Source: Bacillota bacterium (lineage in GTDB: Bacteria > Bacillota_A > Clostridia > Peptostreptococcales > Anaerovoracaceae). From it: DNA of 11,065 bases. Shown here in pieces: positions 1 to 6,508 of the stretch (position 1 is its first letter; each line of letters starts with the position of its first letter). The notes beneath the pieces were generated by a model. The model was not told the origin of the DNA. It did no database searches and saw only the letters and a program-made list of their open reading frames with translations. The stretch lies in contig JAFYPY010000015.1 in NCBI GenBank assembly GCA_017547345.1, forward strand, positions 1 to 11,065, read 5' to 3'. The translations under genes and the position numbers were made by a program.

Positions 1-2
1 CA

Positions 3-371
3 CATAGTGAAAAGATTAAAGAAAGCATAAAGCCAATTTTTATTTTGCTCATTTGTTTGATTAGTTTTCCGAGCGACTGGAGCTGCGTTGCTAGCCTTTG
101 CATCTTGGCATTCGGAACAAATAGGGGGAATTTCAAAATACAAATGCTTTGGATGGTCTTCTATGTGGGGATTTATTCGGTAGTTTATTTCTTTGCCTTA
201 GACAGGGTATACGGAATAATGCAGATGGCCGTTATCTTGGCTATACCAATCTTGATGATGTATAACGGACAGAGGGGCCAAAACCAAATAATTAACAAAA
301 TCTTGAAATGGACATTTTATATATACTATCCATTACATCTTTTTGTCCTTGGGTGCATTCAGCATATGTAA
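3..371 (+). CDS. TraX family membrane protein, C-terminal part (5' truncated by window edge)
   Basis: The frame is open from the first bases of the window to the TAA at 369-371, so the true start lies upstream; the TTG at 45 is simply an internal Leu codon. About 122 residues are visible. They contain several hydrophobic segments and the features I associate with TraX-family proteins: an early SDWS motif, a later IPILMMYNGQRG stretch, and a C-terminal KWTFYIYYPLHLFVLG segment that matches the family's usual ending. TraX was named for F-pilin acetylation, but chromosomal homologues in Bacillota are mostly uncharacterised membrane proteins, so a pilin-acetylation role should not be assumed. No terminator separates it from the next gene; the downstream promoter begins right at its stop codon. 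Family assignment is fairly sure, function is not. Confidence 0.8.
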   Translation, partial: HSEKIKESIKPIFILLICLISFPSDWSCVASLCILAFGTNRGNFKIQMLWMVFYVGIYSVVYFFALDRVYGIMQMAVILAIPILMMYNGQRGQNQIINKILKWTFYIYYPLHLFVLGCIQHM

Positions 372-373
372 AG

Positions 374-382
374 TGATATAAT
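374..382 (+). promoter_or_regulatory. Extended -10 promoter for the NhaC operon
   Basis: TGATATAAT carries a perfect TATAAT at 377-382 with the TG of an extended -10 element at 374-375. The -35 position (about 354-359, TGCATT) matches the consensus poorly, which is compatible with an extended -10 promoter. It sits immediately after the TraX stop codon and 30 bases before the antiporter start, so it probably starts the 413-3321 cluster. Read-through from upstream is also possible because no terminator lies between. Confidence 0.55.
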
Positions 383-412
383 AGGGACAAACATTCGAAA
401 GGAGTTATTCCC

Positions 413-1756
413 ATGGCATATATTATTCCGTTCGTGCCGCTGGTAACATTGCTGGCATTGGCGTTAATAACTAGAAAAATGGCAGAATCCATGATAGCCG
501 CATGTGCTGTGGGATTGATTTTGCTACATAAAACAAATGTAATTGAGGGAACGCTGGATTCTTTTTATGAAACTTTTGCGAATACATCCTTTCACTTTTG
601 TGTGCTAATCGTATTTTGTTTTGGTATCGTGGTGAAACTATTCCAAGAGTCTGGGGGACTACTTGGCTTTGCGGAATTTATGAAGGGATTTATTAAAGGA
701 CCTCGTAGTGCATTGCTTTTAAGCTGGCTTATTTCTGTGGCGCTATTTGTAGATGAATACCTTAACGCACTAACTGTAGGCTTTTCCATGAGCAAGCTGA
801 CTGACAGTCACCTAGTGCCTCGTGAGCATCTGGCACTTCAGGTTCATATGATGGCATGTTCTCTTTGTATCGCAGTGCCACTTACTAGTTGGACCGCCTT
901 TACAGTAAGCGTAACAGAAAATTACGGAATTAGTCTGGCAGAATATATTAAGGCTGTTCCGATGATGGTGTTTCCTGTTATGGAAATCTTGTTATGCTTG
1001 CTTCTTGCTATTGGTGTTTTTCCGAAGGTCGGAAATTTGGGAAAAGCATACAAACGTGTTAACGAGGGTGGCGCGTCATACATGATGGAAGAGGGCGAAA
1101 AGCCGTTAGTGGATTTAGGTGCACCGGATGAAAACAACATTAGCTCTCCGCTTAACCTATTTGTTCCGCTTATTTGTGTCATTGGTGGCACTTTGTATTT
1201 TGACAAAAATCTGGCTATCGGTCTAATCTTGACCATTGTGTGCCAGTTTATCTTATATGTAGGACAGAGAAAGATGTCTGTAACGAAGTTTTTCGATTGC
1301 TTCTTTGAGGGCGCAAGTTCAATGTTGATGATCAATATAATCATTTTCTTTGGGTTTACTTTAAGCAGCATAAACGAAAAACTCGGACTTTTTGATACGG
1401 TTATCAATTTGGTGGGTGATACTTTGCCGGCAGAATTTGTACCTGTACTTGTATTCTTGCTAGTAGGCTTTTGTGTGTTTGCTTCTGGCTCTTGCTGGAT
1501 TATCATGCTTATTACTATTCCAATTTTCTTACCTTTAGCTATGGCAACAGGGGCGTCTACTATCTTAACTTTAGCAGCGTTGATGAGTGGTGTGGGTGCA
1601 GGTTATACTCTTTGCTTCTATGCTGATGCTGTGTTTATGACTACGGCAAGTACTGGTGTTGCCAACTTGACCATTATAAAAACGGTAATGCCGTATGCAG
1701 TATCAATGACCATAGTTTCGGCACTTGCTTATTTGGTACTTGGTTTTATGATTTAG
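413..1756 (+). CDS. Na+/H+ antiporter, NhaC family
   Basis: A 447-residue, strongly hydrophobic protein with about 11-13 predicted membrane segments and a short polar loop around residues 205-240. An FVDEYLNALTVG motif at residues 112-123 corresponds to the acidic, Asn-containing motif of NhaC-type antiporters (FDDYxNxLxVG in relatives). A second conserved patch, ASGSCW at 357-362 followed by IIMLITIPIFLPLA, matches the GSSWGT-like region of the same family. Members exchange Na+ for H+ across the cytoplasmic membrane, although several NhaC-fold proteins transport organic solutes or amino acids, so the substrate is not fixed. The ATG at 413 is preceded by AAAGGAG at 398-404 with ideal spacing. 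It is the first gene of a co-directional cluster; the methyltransferase starts 24 bases after its stop. Confidence 0.85.
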   Translation: MAYIIPFVPLVTLLALALITRKMAESMIAACAVGLILLHKTNVIEGTLDSFYETFANTSFHFCVLIVFCFGIVVKLFQESGGLLGFAEFMKGFIKGPRSALLLSWLISVALFVDEYLNALTVGFSMSKLTDSHLVPREHLALQVHMMACSLCIAVPLTSWTAFTVSVTENYGISLAEYIKAVPMMVFPVMEILLCLLLAIGVFPKVGNLGKAYKRVNEGGASYMMEEGEKPLVDLGAPDENNISSPLNLFVPLICVIGGTLYFDKNLAIGLILTIVCQFILYVGQRKMSVTKFFDCFFEGASSMLMINIIIFFGFTLSSINEKLGLFDTVINLVGDTLPAEFVPVLVFLLVGFCVFASGSCWIIMLITIPIFLPLAMATGASTILTLAALMSGVGAGYTLCFYADAVFMTTASTGVANLTIIKTVMPYAVSMTIVSALAYLVLGFMI

Positions 1757-1780
1757 CCAATATTTGTGGAGGATAGCTGT

Positions 1781-2542
1781 ATGAATATCACTCAAAAATT
1801 TTATGATGATTTGTCTAGCCATTATACTAAACTATTCTTAGACTGGGATGCAGCCATTGAGGAAGAAGCTGCGCTTTTAGACAAAATCTTTGAGAAAAAT
1901 GGATACGATAAAGATGCTAAAGTCCTTGACTGCGCATGCGGCATAGGTACTCAGGCGATGGGTCTTGCTTCTTTAGGATATAATGTGACGGCATCTGACA
2001 TTAGCAGTAAAGAAGTGTCTGAGGCAAAAGGAAAAGCCCTTCAAAGAAACTTGGAAGTTAGGTTCGAAATTGCTGATTTTTGCAAACTTGCCGATTGTTT
2101 CGAAGAAAAGTTTGATGTTGTAATTGCTATGGACAATGCCTTACCACATATGATGACGAAAGAAGCGCTGAAGGCAGCAATTGATAGTATTGTGAATCAG
2201 CTTGAAGATGGAGGTATGTTTGTAGCAAGTATAAGAGATTATGACGAGCTGCTTAAGACTAAGCCGCCATATTCACCTCCGTACATTCACAAAATGTCAG
2301 AGGGACAGAGAGTGTCTTTTCAAACATGGGAATGGGAAGGTGAAACTTATAAACTTGTACAGTACATCATTGAGGATGGCGATAAACTAGATATTAATAA
2401 GTTCGAGTGCGAATATAGAGCTACTAGAAGAGGGGAATTAACAAAGATATTAATTGAAGCAGGGTGTGAATCTGTTGAGTGGAAGTTCCCAGAAGAAACG
2501 GGTTTTTATCAGCCTATCCTAATTGCAAAAAAAGGTGTATAA
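1781..2542 (+). CDS. Class I SAM-dependent methyltransferase
   Basis: A 253-residue protein with a Rossmann-type methyltransferase core. Motif I is VLDCACGIGTQ (from residue 48, with the G-x-G at 54-56), followed by an acidic residue at the end of beta 2 (D73 in VTASDIS), which normally contacts the SAM ribose. Motif IV-like VVIAMDNALPHM contains D118 and N119. This combination resembles small-molecule methyltransferases of the glycine/sarcosine N-methyltransferase-like and UbiE-like groups rather than nucleic-acid enzymes; the acceptor cannot be told from sequence. I chose the ATG at 1781 because TGGAGGAT at 1767-1774 is a textbook ribosome binding site for it. The alternative GTG at 1766 would add five residues but would start beside its own Shine-Dalgarno sequence. 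It is probably co-transcribed with the antiporter. Confidence 0.85.
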   Translation: MNITQKFYDDLSSHYTKLFLDWDAAIEEEAALLDKIFEKNGYDKDAKVLDCACGIGTQAMGLASLGYNVTASDISSKEVSEAKGKALQRNLEVRFEIADFCKLADCFEEKFDVVIAMDNALPHMMTKEALKAAIDSIVNQLEDGGMFVASIRDYDELLKTKPPYSPPYIHKMSEGQRVSFQTWEWEGETYKLVQYIIEDGDKLDINKFECEYRATRRGELTKILIEAGCESVEWKFPEETGFYQPILIAKKGV

Positions 2543-2564
2543 TAGATTTGAAAGGAGACGGACT

Positions 2565-3041
2565 ATGTTTAGGAAATTAGCGAAGAAGAATAAATTGATT
2601 TCAGAAGAAGCATGTATTGAGTTATTAAAAAACCAGAAGAGAGGGATTTTATCGGTTTTAGGCGATGACGATTATCCATACGGTATGCCTCTAAATCATT
2701 TTTATGATGAAGAGTCCGGCAAAATATATTTTCATAGTGGCAACTACGGCCATAGAAAGGACGCAGTAAATAAGCATGACAAGGTATCTTTTTGTGTTCT
2801 TAGTGACCCTAAGCCTGTAGAAGGATTCTGGGGATTGGATTTGCAGAGCGTTATCGTATTTGGCCGAATGAAGGTTATTACAGATATGGAAGTTATTAAG
2901 GATATTTCCAAAAAACTTAGCCTAAAGTTCACACAGGATGAGAAATGGATTGACGAAGAAATTGAGTCATCTGCTAAGGCTACAATCATCCTTGAATTGA
3001 CGCCTGAACATATGTGTGGTAAGTTTGTAAATGAATCTTAA
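2565..3041 (+). CDS. NimA-like pyridoxamine 5'-phosphate oxidase family flavin-binding protein
   Basis: A 158-residue protein matching the split-barrel FMN-binding fold in length and pattern. After an N-terminal basic segment comes the LISEEACIELL helix, then ILSVLGDDDYPYGMPLNHFYDEE, the signature strand pair of NimA-like proteins, then KIYFHSGNYGHRKDAV, whose H-x-x-D-A region usually lies near the flavin phosphate. Members of this group include 5-nitroimidazole reductases (NimA) and many uncharacterised FMN-, F420- or heme-binding proteins, so the reaction is unknown. The ATG at 2565 has AAAGGAGA at 2551-2558 in front of it. An in-frame upstream start at 2523 would overlap the methyltransferase and has no comparable ribosome binding site. 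Twenty-two bases separate it from the methyltransferase stop, consistent with one operon. Confidence 0.82.
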   Translation: MFRKLAKKNKLISEEACIELLKNQKRGILSVLGDDDYPYGMPLNHFYDEESGKIYFHSGNYGHRKDAVNKHDKVSFCVLSDPKPVEGFWGLDLQSVIVFGRMKVITDMEVIKDISKKLSLKFTQDEKWIDEEIESSAKATIILELTPEHMCGKFVNES

Positions 3042-3086
3042 TAGAAAATAAATCTTAACAAGAAATAACTCTTAATAATAATGAAA
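3036..3086 (+). repeat. Three imperfect 17-bp tandem repeats starting with TCTTAA
   Basis: TCTTAA recurs at 3036, 3053 and 3070, exactly 17 bases apart, each followed by an A-rich stretch (TAGAAAATAAA, CAAGAAATAAC, TAATAATGAAA). The first copy contains the last codon and stop of the flavoprotein gene, so the repeat begins at the gene end and fills the gap to the next ribosome binding site. It looks like slippage or duplication of the gene's 3' end. A regulatory role is not visible. Confidence 0.6.
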
Positions 3087-3099
3087 ACGGAGAAACAAC

Positions 3100-3321
3100 A
3101 TGAAATTTGATAGAGACATCGTTGCTAATACAGGTGTTATTGTTGCTATAATTTTTACTATAGGAAGTGCAATCCTAGCATCCTTTGCTTTTACCGTTGA
3201 GGACCTTTCAACATATGCAAAGGTGTTTGTGGTTCTCGTATTTTTATGTAATGTAATTAACTTATACATAAATTTGAAGATGAAAAAGTATGGCAAAACA
3301 AAAGATAGACTAGATAGATAA
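3100..3321 (+). CDS. Small membrane protein of unknown function, two predicted transmembrane helices
   Basis: A 73-residue protein that I do not recognise as a named family. It has a short charged N-terminus, a first hydrophobic segment at about residues 9-29 (NTGVIVAIIFTIGSAILASF), a short polar loop containing VEDLSTYAK, a second hydrophobic segment at about 41-58, and a strongly basic C-terminal tail (KMKKYGKTKDRLDR). By the positive-inside rule the tail should be cytoplasmic, so both ends probably are. The ATG at 3100 follows an ACGGAGAA ribosome binding site at 3087-3094. It is the last gene before a strong terminator and so probably the last cistron of the antiporter operon. It is real rather than random, judging by its ribosome binding site, codon use and composition. 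Confidence 0.7.
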   Translation: MKFDRDIVANTGVIVAIIFTIGSAILASFAFTVEDLSTYAKVFVVLVFLCNVINLYINLKMKKYGKTKDRLDR

Positions 3322-3328
3322 ATGCAAA

Positions 3329-3368
3329 ATAAGAGGTGTGAGTAAGTAGCACCTCTTATGTATTTTTT
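3329..3368 (+). terminator. Intrinsic terminator ending the NhaC operon
   Basis: ATAAGAGGTG (3329-3338) pairs perfectly with CACCTCTTAT (3350-3359), a 10-bp stem with an 11-base loop, followed by a T-rich run at 3361-3368. It starts seven bases after the stop codon of the small membrane protein. Confidence 0.85.
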
Positions 3369-4574
3369 TGATACAATTTTATTTTATTTCGGCTCTTTTG
3401 TGGGAGGCGGAGTCACAGCGATGGCTGGAACAGGAACGCCTGGCAAAGTATATTCTGCTTCCATAAAGATTGACGAGGCGTTGTTCGTACCGGGTGTAAT
3501 ATATAAGGACGCTACCCATGGGACTAGTGCGTGGACTGTTGAAAGCCCAAGCTCCTGTATAGTTGAGAAGGTTGAATTTCATAATAATAGAGGCGAAGCT
3601 ATTGCAGAGGGTAGCAAGATAGAATATGGAAGTGACACCATAGTGAAGCTTACTCTTAAATTGTCGGAAGGAACTTTTGCTGACTTAGACGACTTGAATA
3701 TTACTGTAAAATGATGCTAATGTAAATGAAATAGTTCTTCTAAAAGACATCGAACTCGAAGGATTTGAAATTGGCAAAGACATCGAATTAGACCTTAACG
3801 GAAAGACAGTTATTCTTAAAACTTCAGGTCTTGTAGTCGCTAAAGAGAAGAATGTAACAATAAAGAACGGTTTAATAGAATCAAACGATTCCGGTGTAGG
3901 AACATTTATCAAGAATAAAGGTAATTTAGACATAAAGGATTTGAAGATCAATTCCGTAGGGCTTGAAGATAAGGTATGTATTGAGTCTGAAGACGGTGCT
4001 AAAACAGTAATTGCCGGTGGAACATATACTGAGGATGTAAGCAAGTACTGTGCACTAGGTTACCATTGTTTAGAATCAGCTGGAGTATATGTGGTTAATC
4101 CGCACGGCGTACTCGAAAAAACAGAGGCAGCAGAACCTACTGTGGAAGCAGCGGGCAATAAAGAGTACTGGACTTGCCTTGGCTGTGGTCATTATTTTGC
4201 TGATGAAAGCGGTCTAAACGAGATTGAAAAAATTTTGGATACTTGACAAGTTAGTTCCTCCTCCGGCTGAAGATGATAATAGCAATAACAATAACAACAA
4301 TAATATCATAGACGACGGAAATAAAGATGACGACATTATCATAGACGATGGCAAAGTGGAAGAAGATGAGAATTTAGATGACACATTATCTGATACAGAG
4401 GAATCAAAACCTCAGACTCCACAAAAACCTGCAGTTGACGACACCAAAGAATCTCTTCCAGAAAATGGGGTTTCAGTTCCAAACACAGGCGATAATAGCA
4501 ATATAACCATTTATGTTCTTGTTATGATGGCTTCTTTAGTAGGCGTTATAAAAAAATCAAAAGGTGCACTTTAA
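3358..4574 (+). pseudogene. Frameshifted, 5'-truncated gene for a sortase-anchored surface protein
   Basis: Three open segments in successive frames read as one protein. Segment 1 (3358-3714) is an Ig-like/beta region. Segment 2 (about 3710-4246) has strand-rich DIELDLNGKTV...VTIKNGLIES text like right-handed beta-helix repeats, then GGTYTEDVSKYCALGYHC, common in Clostridia surface proteins, then WTCLGCGHYF, a two-cysteine module often seen in these proteins. Segment 3 (about 4218-4574) is an acidic, Asn-rich linker followed by VPNTGD, a hydrophobic stretch and a basic tail, i.e. a cell-wall sorting signal. Each junction needs a +1 shift: the first must lie within about 3709-3714, the second within 4218-4246, which includes an A6T4 run. 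The 5' end is also defective: the preceding in-frame stop is at 3343, the first ATG lies in the terminator stem, and only VGGGVTAMA resembles the end of a signal peptide. Two sequencing errors or recoding are alternatives, but they would not restore the missing promoter and start. Confidence 0.75.
4476..4574 (+). other. LPXTG-like cell-wall sorting signal of the broken surface protein
   Basis: VPNTG at 4476-4490 followed by DNSN, a hydrophobic segment (ITIYVLVMMASLVGVI) and the basic tail KKSKGAL is the three-part layout of a sortase substrate. The motif departs from LPXTG at the first position (V for L), a variant seen in Clostridia. It shows that the ancestral protein was attached to the cell wall. 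Confidence 0.75.
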
Positions 4575-4587
4575 GTGCACCTTTTTT
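4559..4587 (+). terminator. Intrinsic terminator overlapping the surface-gene stop codon
   Basis: AAAAGGTGCAC (4559-4569) pairs with GTGCACCTTTT (4575-4585) around a five-base loop TTTAA, followed by a run of T to 4587. The stop codon TAA (4572-4574) lies within the loop, so the hairpin overlaps the coding end. Confidence 0.85.
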
Positions 4588-4606
4588 ATAATTCATCCTT
4601 AATATT

Positions 4607-4636
4607 TGGACACAGTTCGACAAGATGTGATATAAT
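4607..4636 (+). promoter_or_regulatory. Promoter of the two-component system
   Basis: TGGACA at 4607-4612 (five of six matches to TTGACA) and TATAAT at 4631-4636 are 18 bases apart, with an extended -10 TG at 4628-4629. Transcription should start near 4643, leaving about 70 bases of leader before the kinase ATG. A loose repeat GACRAGATGYRA occurs at 4619-4630 and again at 4662-4673, flanking the predicted start site. Confidence 0.65.
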
Positions 4637-4712
4637 AAGCCATCAAATTTATTTTCAAAATGACGAGATGCAATTTATCATAAAAGTGCTCTAGGAAGGA
4701 CTGATTAAATAT

Positions 4713-6506
4713 ATGAAAAACTATATAAAAATAATAGGTGCAATAAGTGCAATAATCGCAATACTTTGTTGCCTTTTGATTTTCAGAACGAACAATCAAG
4801 CAACAATGGCAATTCCACTTGAACTTGAATTTATAGGAGAATACAACCAGGGTACAGACGAATGGTTTGAATATACAAAAGAGAGCGATATCTCAGCCTT
4901 AGATGGCGATTTAATAATAAGAGGGCACTTTAATGAGGATGTTTTCGCCGATGCTATAATCAATATGTACTGTAATCATATTGGGATAAGCGTATATGTG
5001 AATGAAGAACCTGTTTTCATCGACTATTTGACTGAAGTAAAAAATTACGGAATGAACGTAACACCTTCTATGTGCGGTAAAAGGTGGGAGCAGTTTATAG
5101 TTCCAGAAATTTCATCAAAGGACACTATGGAAATTCGTTTTATAAATCATCATGAACATGGTAATAGCCAGGCCTTTGAAGAAGCCATCTCAAACATCTA
5201 TATAGCACCAAATGACAATCAGGTTTTACCTCACTATTTAGAACCATATATTGCACCGTTTAATGTTGTGGGATACGCCTTGCTAGTTATATCTGTATTG
5301 CTGCTGGGCGGTGCAATCTGTGCATTAGTATTAAAAACAGAAATACATGGTCCGTTGTTTATGATGGCGGCAATTACAGGACTGATGTCGGGATATATAT
5401 TATCCGACATAATGACAATATATATTACTGCAGAGAGACTTGATATAAAGACCTATGGCAGGCAGATATGTATGATGCTTGCTATGTTTTTAATTATCGT
5501 TAATGGTAGCGATATCTTAGAAAAAAAGACAAAGAAAGTTTCTCAAGCCATAGCAGGAATTTTAGGCATTATAAATATTGTCATTTTGGCAATAGCGATA
5601 ACAGGCAGAGTCCTCATCTTTGACATGCAGCTTCCTTGGATTGTTGCTCAGTTTGTAGCATGCATCATTTTAATTGTAGTACACGCTATTGCTATCAAAA
5701 AATATAATAAATTCAAAATTGATCATATTGCATATATAATTTTGCTTATGTCAGTTATTTTGGACATAGCTGGTGTGGGATATAATATATATTCTCCAGG
5801 TATCTGTGCAAAAATAAGTTTTACTTTAATTATTATTGTATATATAATTAGAGGGGCGAAACGTATTTTTGATAATTACTATGCATCTGTTAAGAACCGC
5901 AAGTTGCAAGAGGAACTGGAAAAGAGCCGAATTGCGGTTATGATTAGCCAAATACAACCACATTTCCTATATAACTCATTGACAAGCGTTATGGACTTGT
6001 GCGATAGAAATCCTAAGCAAGCAAAGAATGCTATTGCGGATTTTGCAGATTATCTAAGAGGCAATATGGAGGCTTTGAATACAAAAGAACTAATTCCTTT
6101 CCATAGGGAACTAGAGCATATAGAAAAATATTTAAGATTAGAAAAATTACGCTTTCAAGAAGATATTCAAATAGAGTATGATATACAAACGGAAAATTTC
6201 ACTTTGCCTCCACTATCCGTTCAGCCACTTGTGGAAAACTCAATTAAGCACGGCATAGGCAAGAAACCGGGAGGTGGAACCGTTACAATAAGAACAAAGG
6301 AAACAGCAGAAGCCTACATAATTGCAGTTTGCGATAACGGTGTGGGTTTTGATGAAGGCAATTACAGAAATGATGGTGTTATCCATGTAGGTCTTGATAA
6401 TATAAGATGGAGACTGAATACTATGTTGGGTGCACATTTAGAAATTGACAGCAAAATAGGTAAAGGGACTATGGCAACAATCCATATCCCTAAAAGGAGA
6501 GATTAA
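4713..6506 (+). CDS. Membrane sensor histidine kinase, LytS-like kinase core (His_kinase/HATPase_c)
   Basis: A 597-residue sensor kinase. Residues about 7-25 form an N-terminal membrane helix; about 27-180 form an extracytoplasmic, beta-rich sensor region of unknown ligand; about 187-385 hold roughly seven membrane segments, a layout like 7TM-type bacterial receptors. A short coiled linker (NRKLQEELEKSRIAV) leads to the phosphoacceptor motif SQIQPHFLYNSL with H417, characteristic of the LytS/YesM-like His_kinase family. The ATPase domain shows an N box with E508, N509 and H513 (PLVENSIKHG), a G1 box CDNGVGFD at 540-547, G560 in a G2-like HVGLDNI, and a closing GKGTMATI. All expected catalytic residues are present, so it should be active. 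The ATG at 4713 has GGAAGGA at 4694-4700 upstream with a slightly long spacing. The partner regulator starts two bases after its stop. The signal sensed is unknown; the neighbouring surface-protein genes suggest a cell-envelope role. Confidence 0.9.
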   Translation: MKNYIKIIGAISAIIAILCCLLIFRTNNQATMAIPLELEFIGEYNQGTDEWFEYTKESDISALDGDLIIRGHFNEDVFADAIINMYCNHIGISVYVNEEPVFIDYLTEVKNYGMNVTPSMCGKRWEQFIVPEISSKDTMEIRFINHHEHGNSQAFEEAISNIYIAPNDNQVLPHYLEPYIAPFNVVGYALLVISVLLLGGAICALVLKTEIHGPLFMMAAITGLMSGYILSDIMTIYITAERLDIKTYGRQICMMLAMFLIIVNGSDILEKKTKKVSQAIAGILGIINIVILAIAITGRVLIFDMQLPWIVAQFVACIILIVVHAIAIKKYNKFKIDHIAYIILLMSVILDIAGVGYNIYSPGICAKISFTLIIIVYIIRGAKRIFDNYYASVKNRKLQEELEKSRIAVMISQIQPHFLYNSLTSVMDLCDRNPKQAKNAIADFADYLRGNMEALNTKELIPFHRELEHIEKYLRLEKLRFQEDIQIEYDIQTENFTLPPLSVQPLVENSIKHGIGKKPGGGTVTIRTKETAEAYIIAVCDNGVGFDEGNYRNDGVIHVGLDNIRWRLNTMLGAHLEIDSKIGKGTMATIHIPKRRD

Positions 6507-6508
6507 GA

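Noticed and set aside
384..391. GGGACAAA upstream of the antiporter gene, the reverse complement of the TTTGTCCC at 7352-7359
   Set aside because: It is a single 8-base match lying downstream of the -10 box without a second copy, too weak to propose the same regulator.
922..1506. A 194-codon open frame on the - strand within the antiporter gene
   Set aside because: It is the antisense shadow of a clearly conserved membrane protein, with no ribosome binding site and low-complexity Lys/Ser/Thr-rich text typical of reversed transmembrane codons.
1766..1780. GTG at 1766 as the methyltransferase start
   Set aside because: The GGAGG beside it is ideally placed for the ATG at 1781, and no ribosome binding site precedes the GTG.
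2536..2543. TGTATAAT resembling a -10 box at the end of the methyltransferase gene
   Set aside because: The expected -35 position (TATCCT near 2515) has little match, and the box overlaps the last codons of the gene just before the next ribosome binding site; chance in A/T-rich DNA is likely.
3685..4044. A 119-codon open frame on the - strand within the broken surface gene
   Set aside because: The + strand text matches surface-protein motifs in the same span, while the - strand text resembles no protein and lacks a ribosome binding site.
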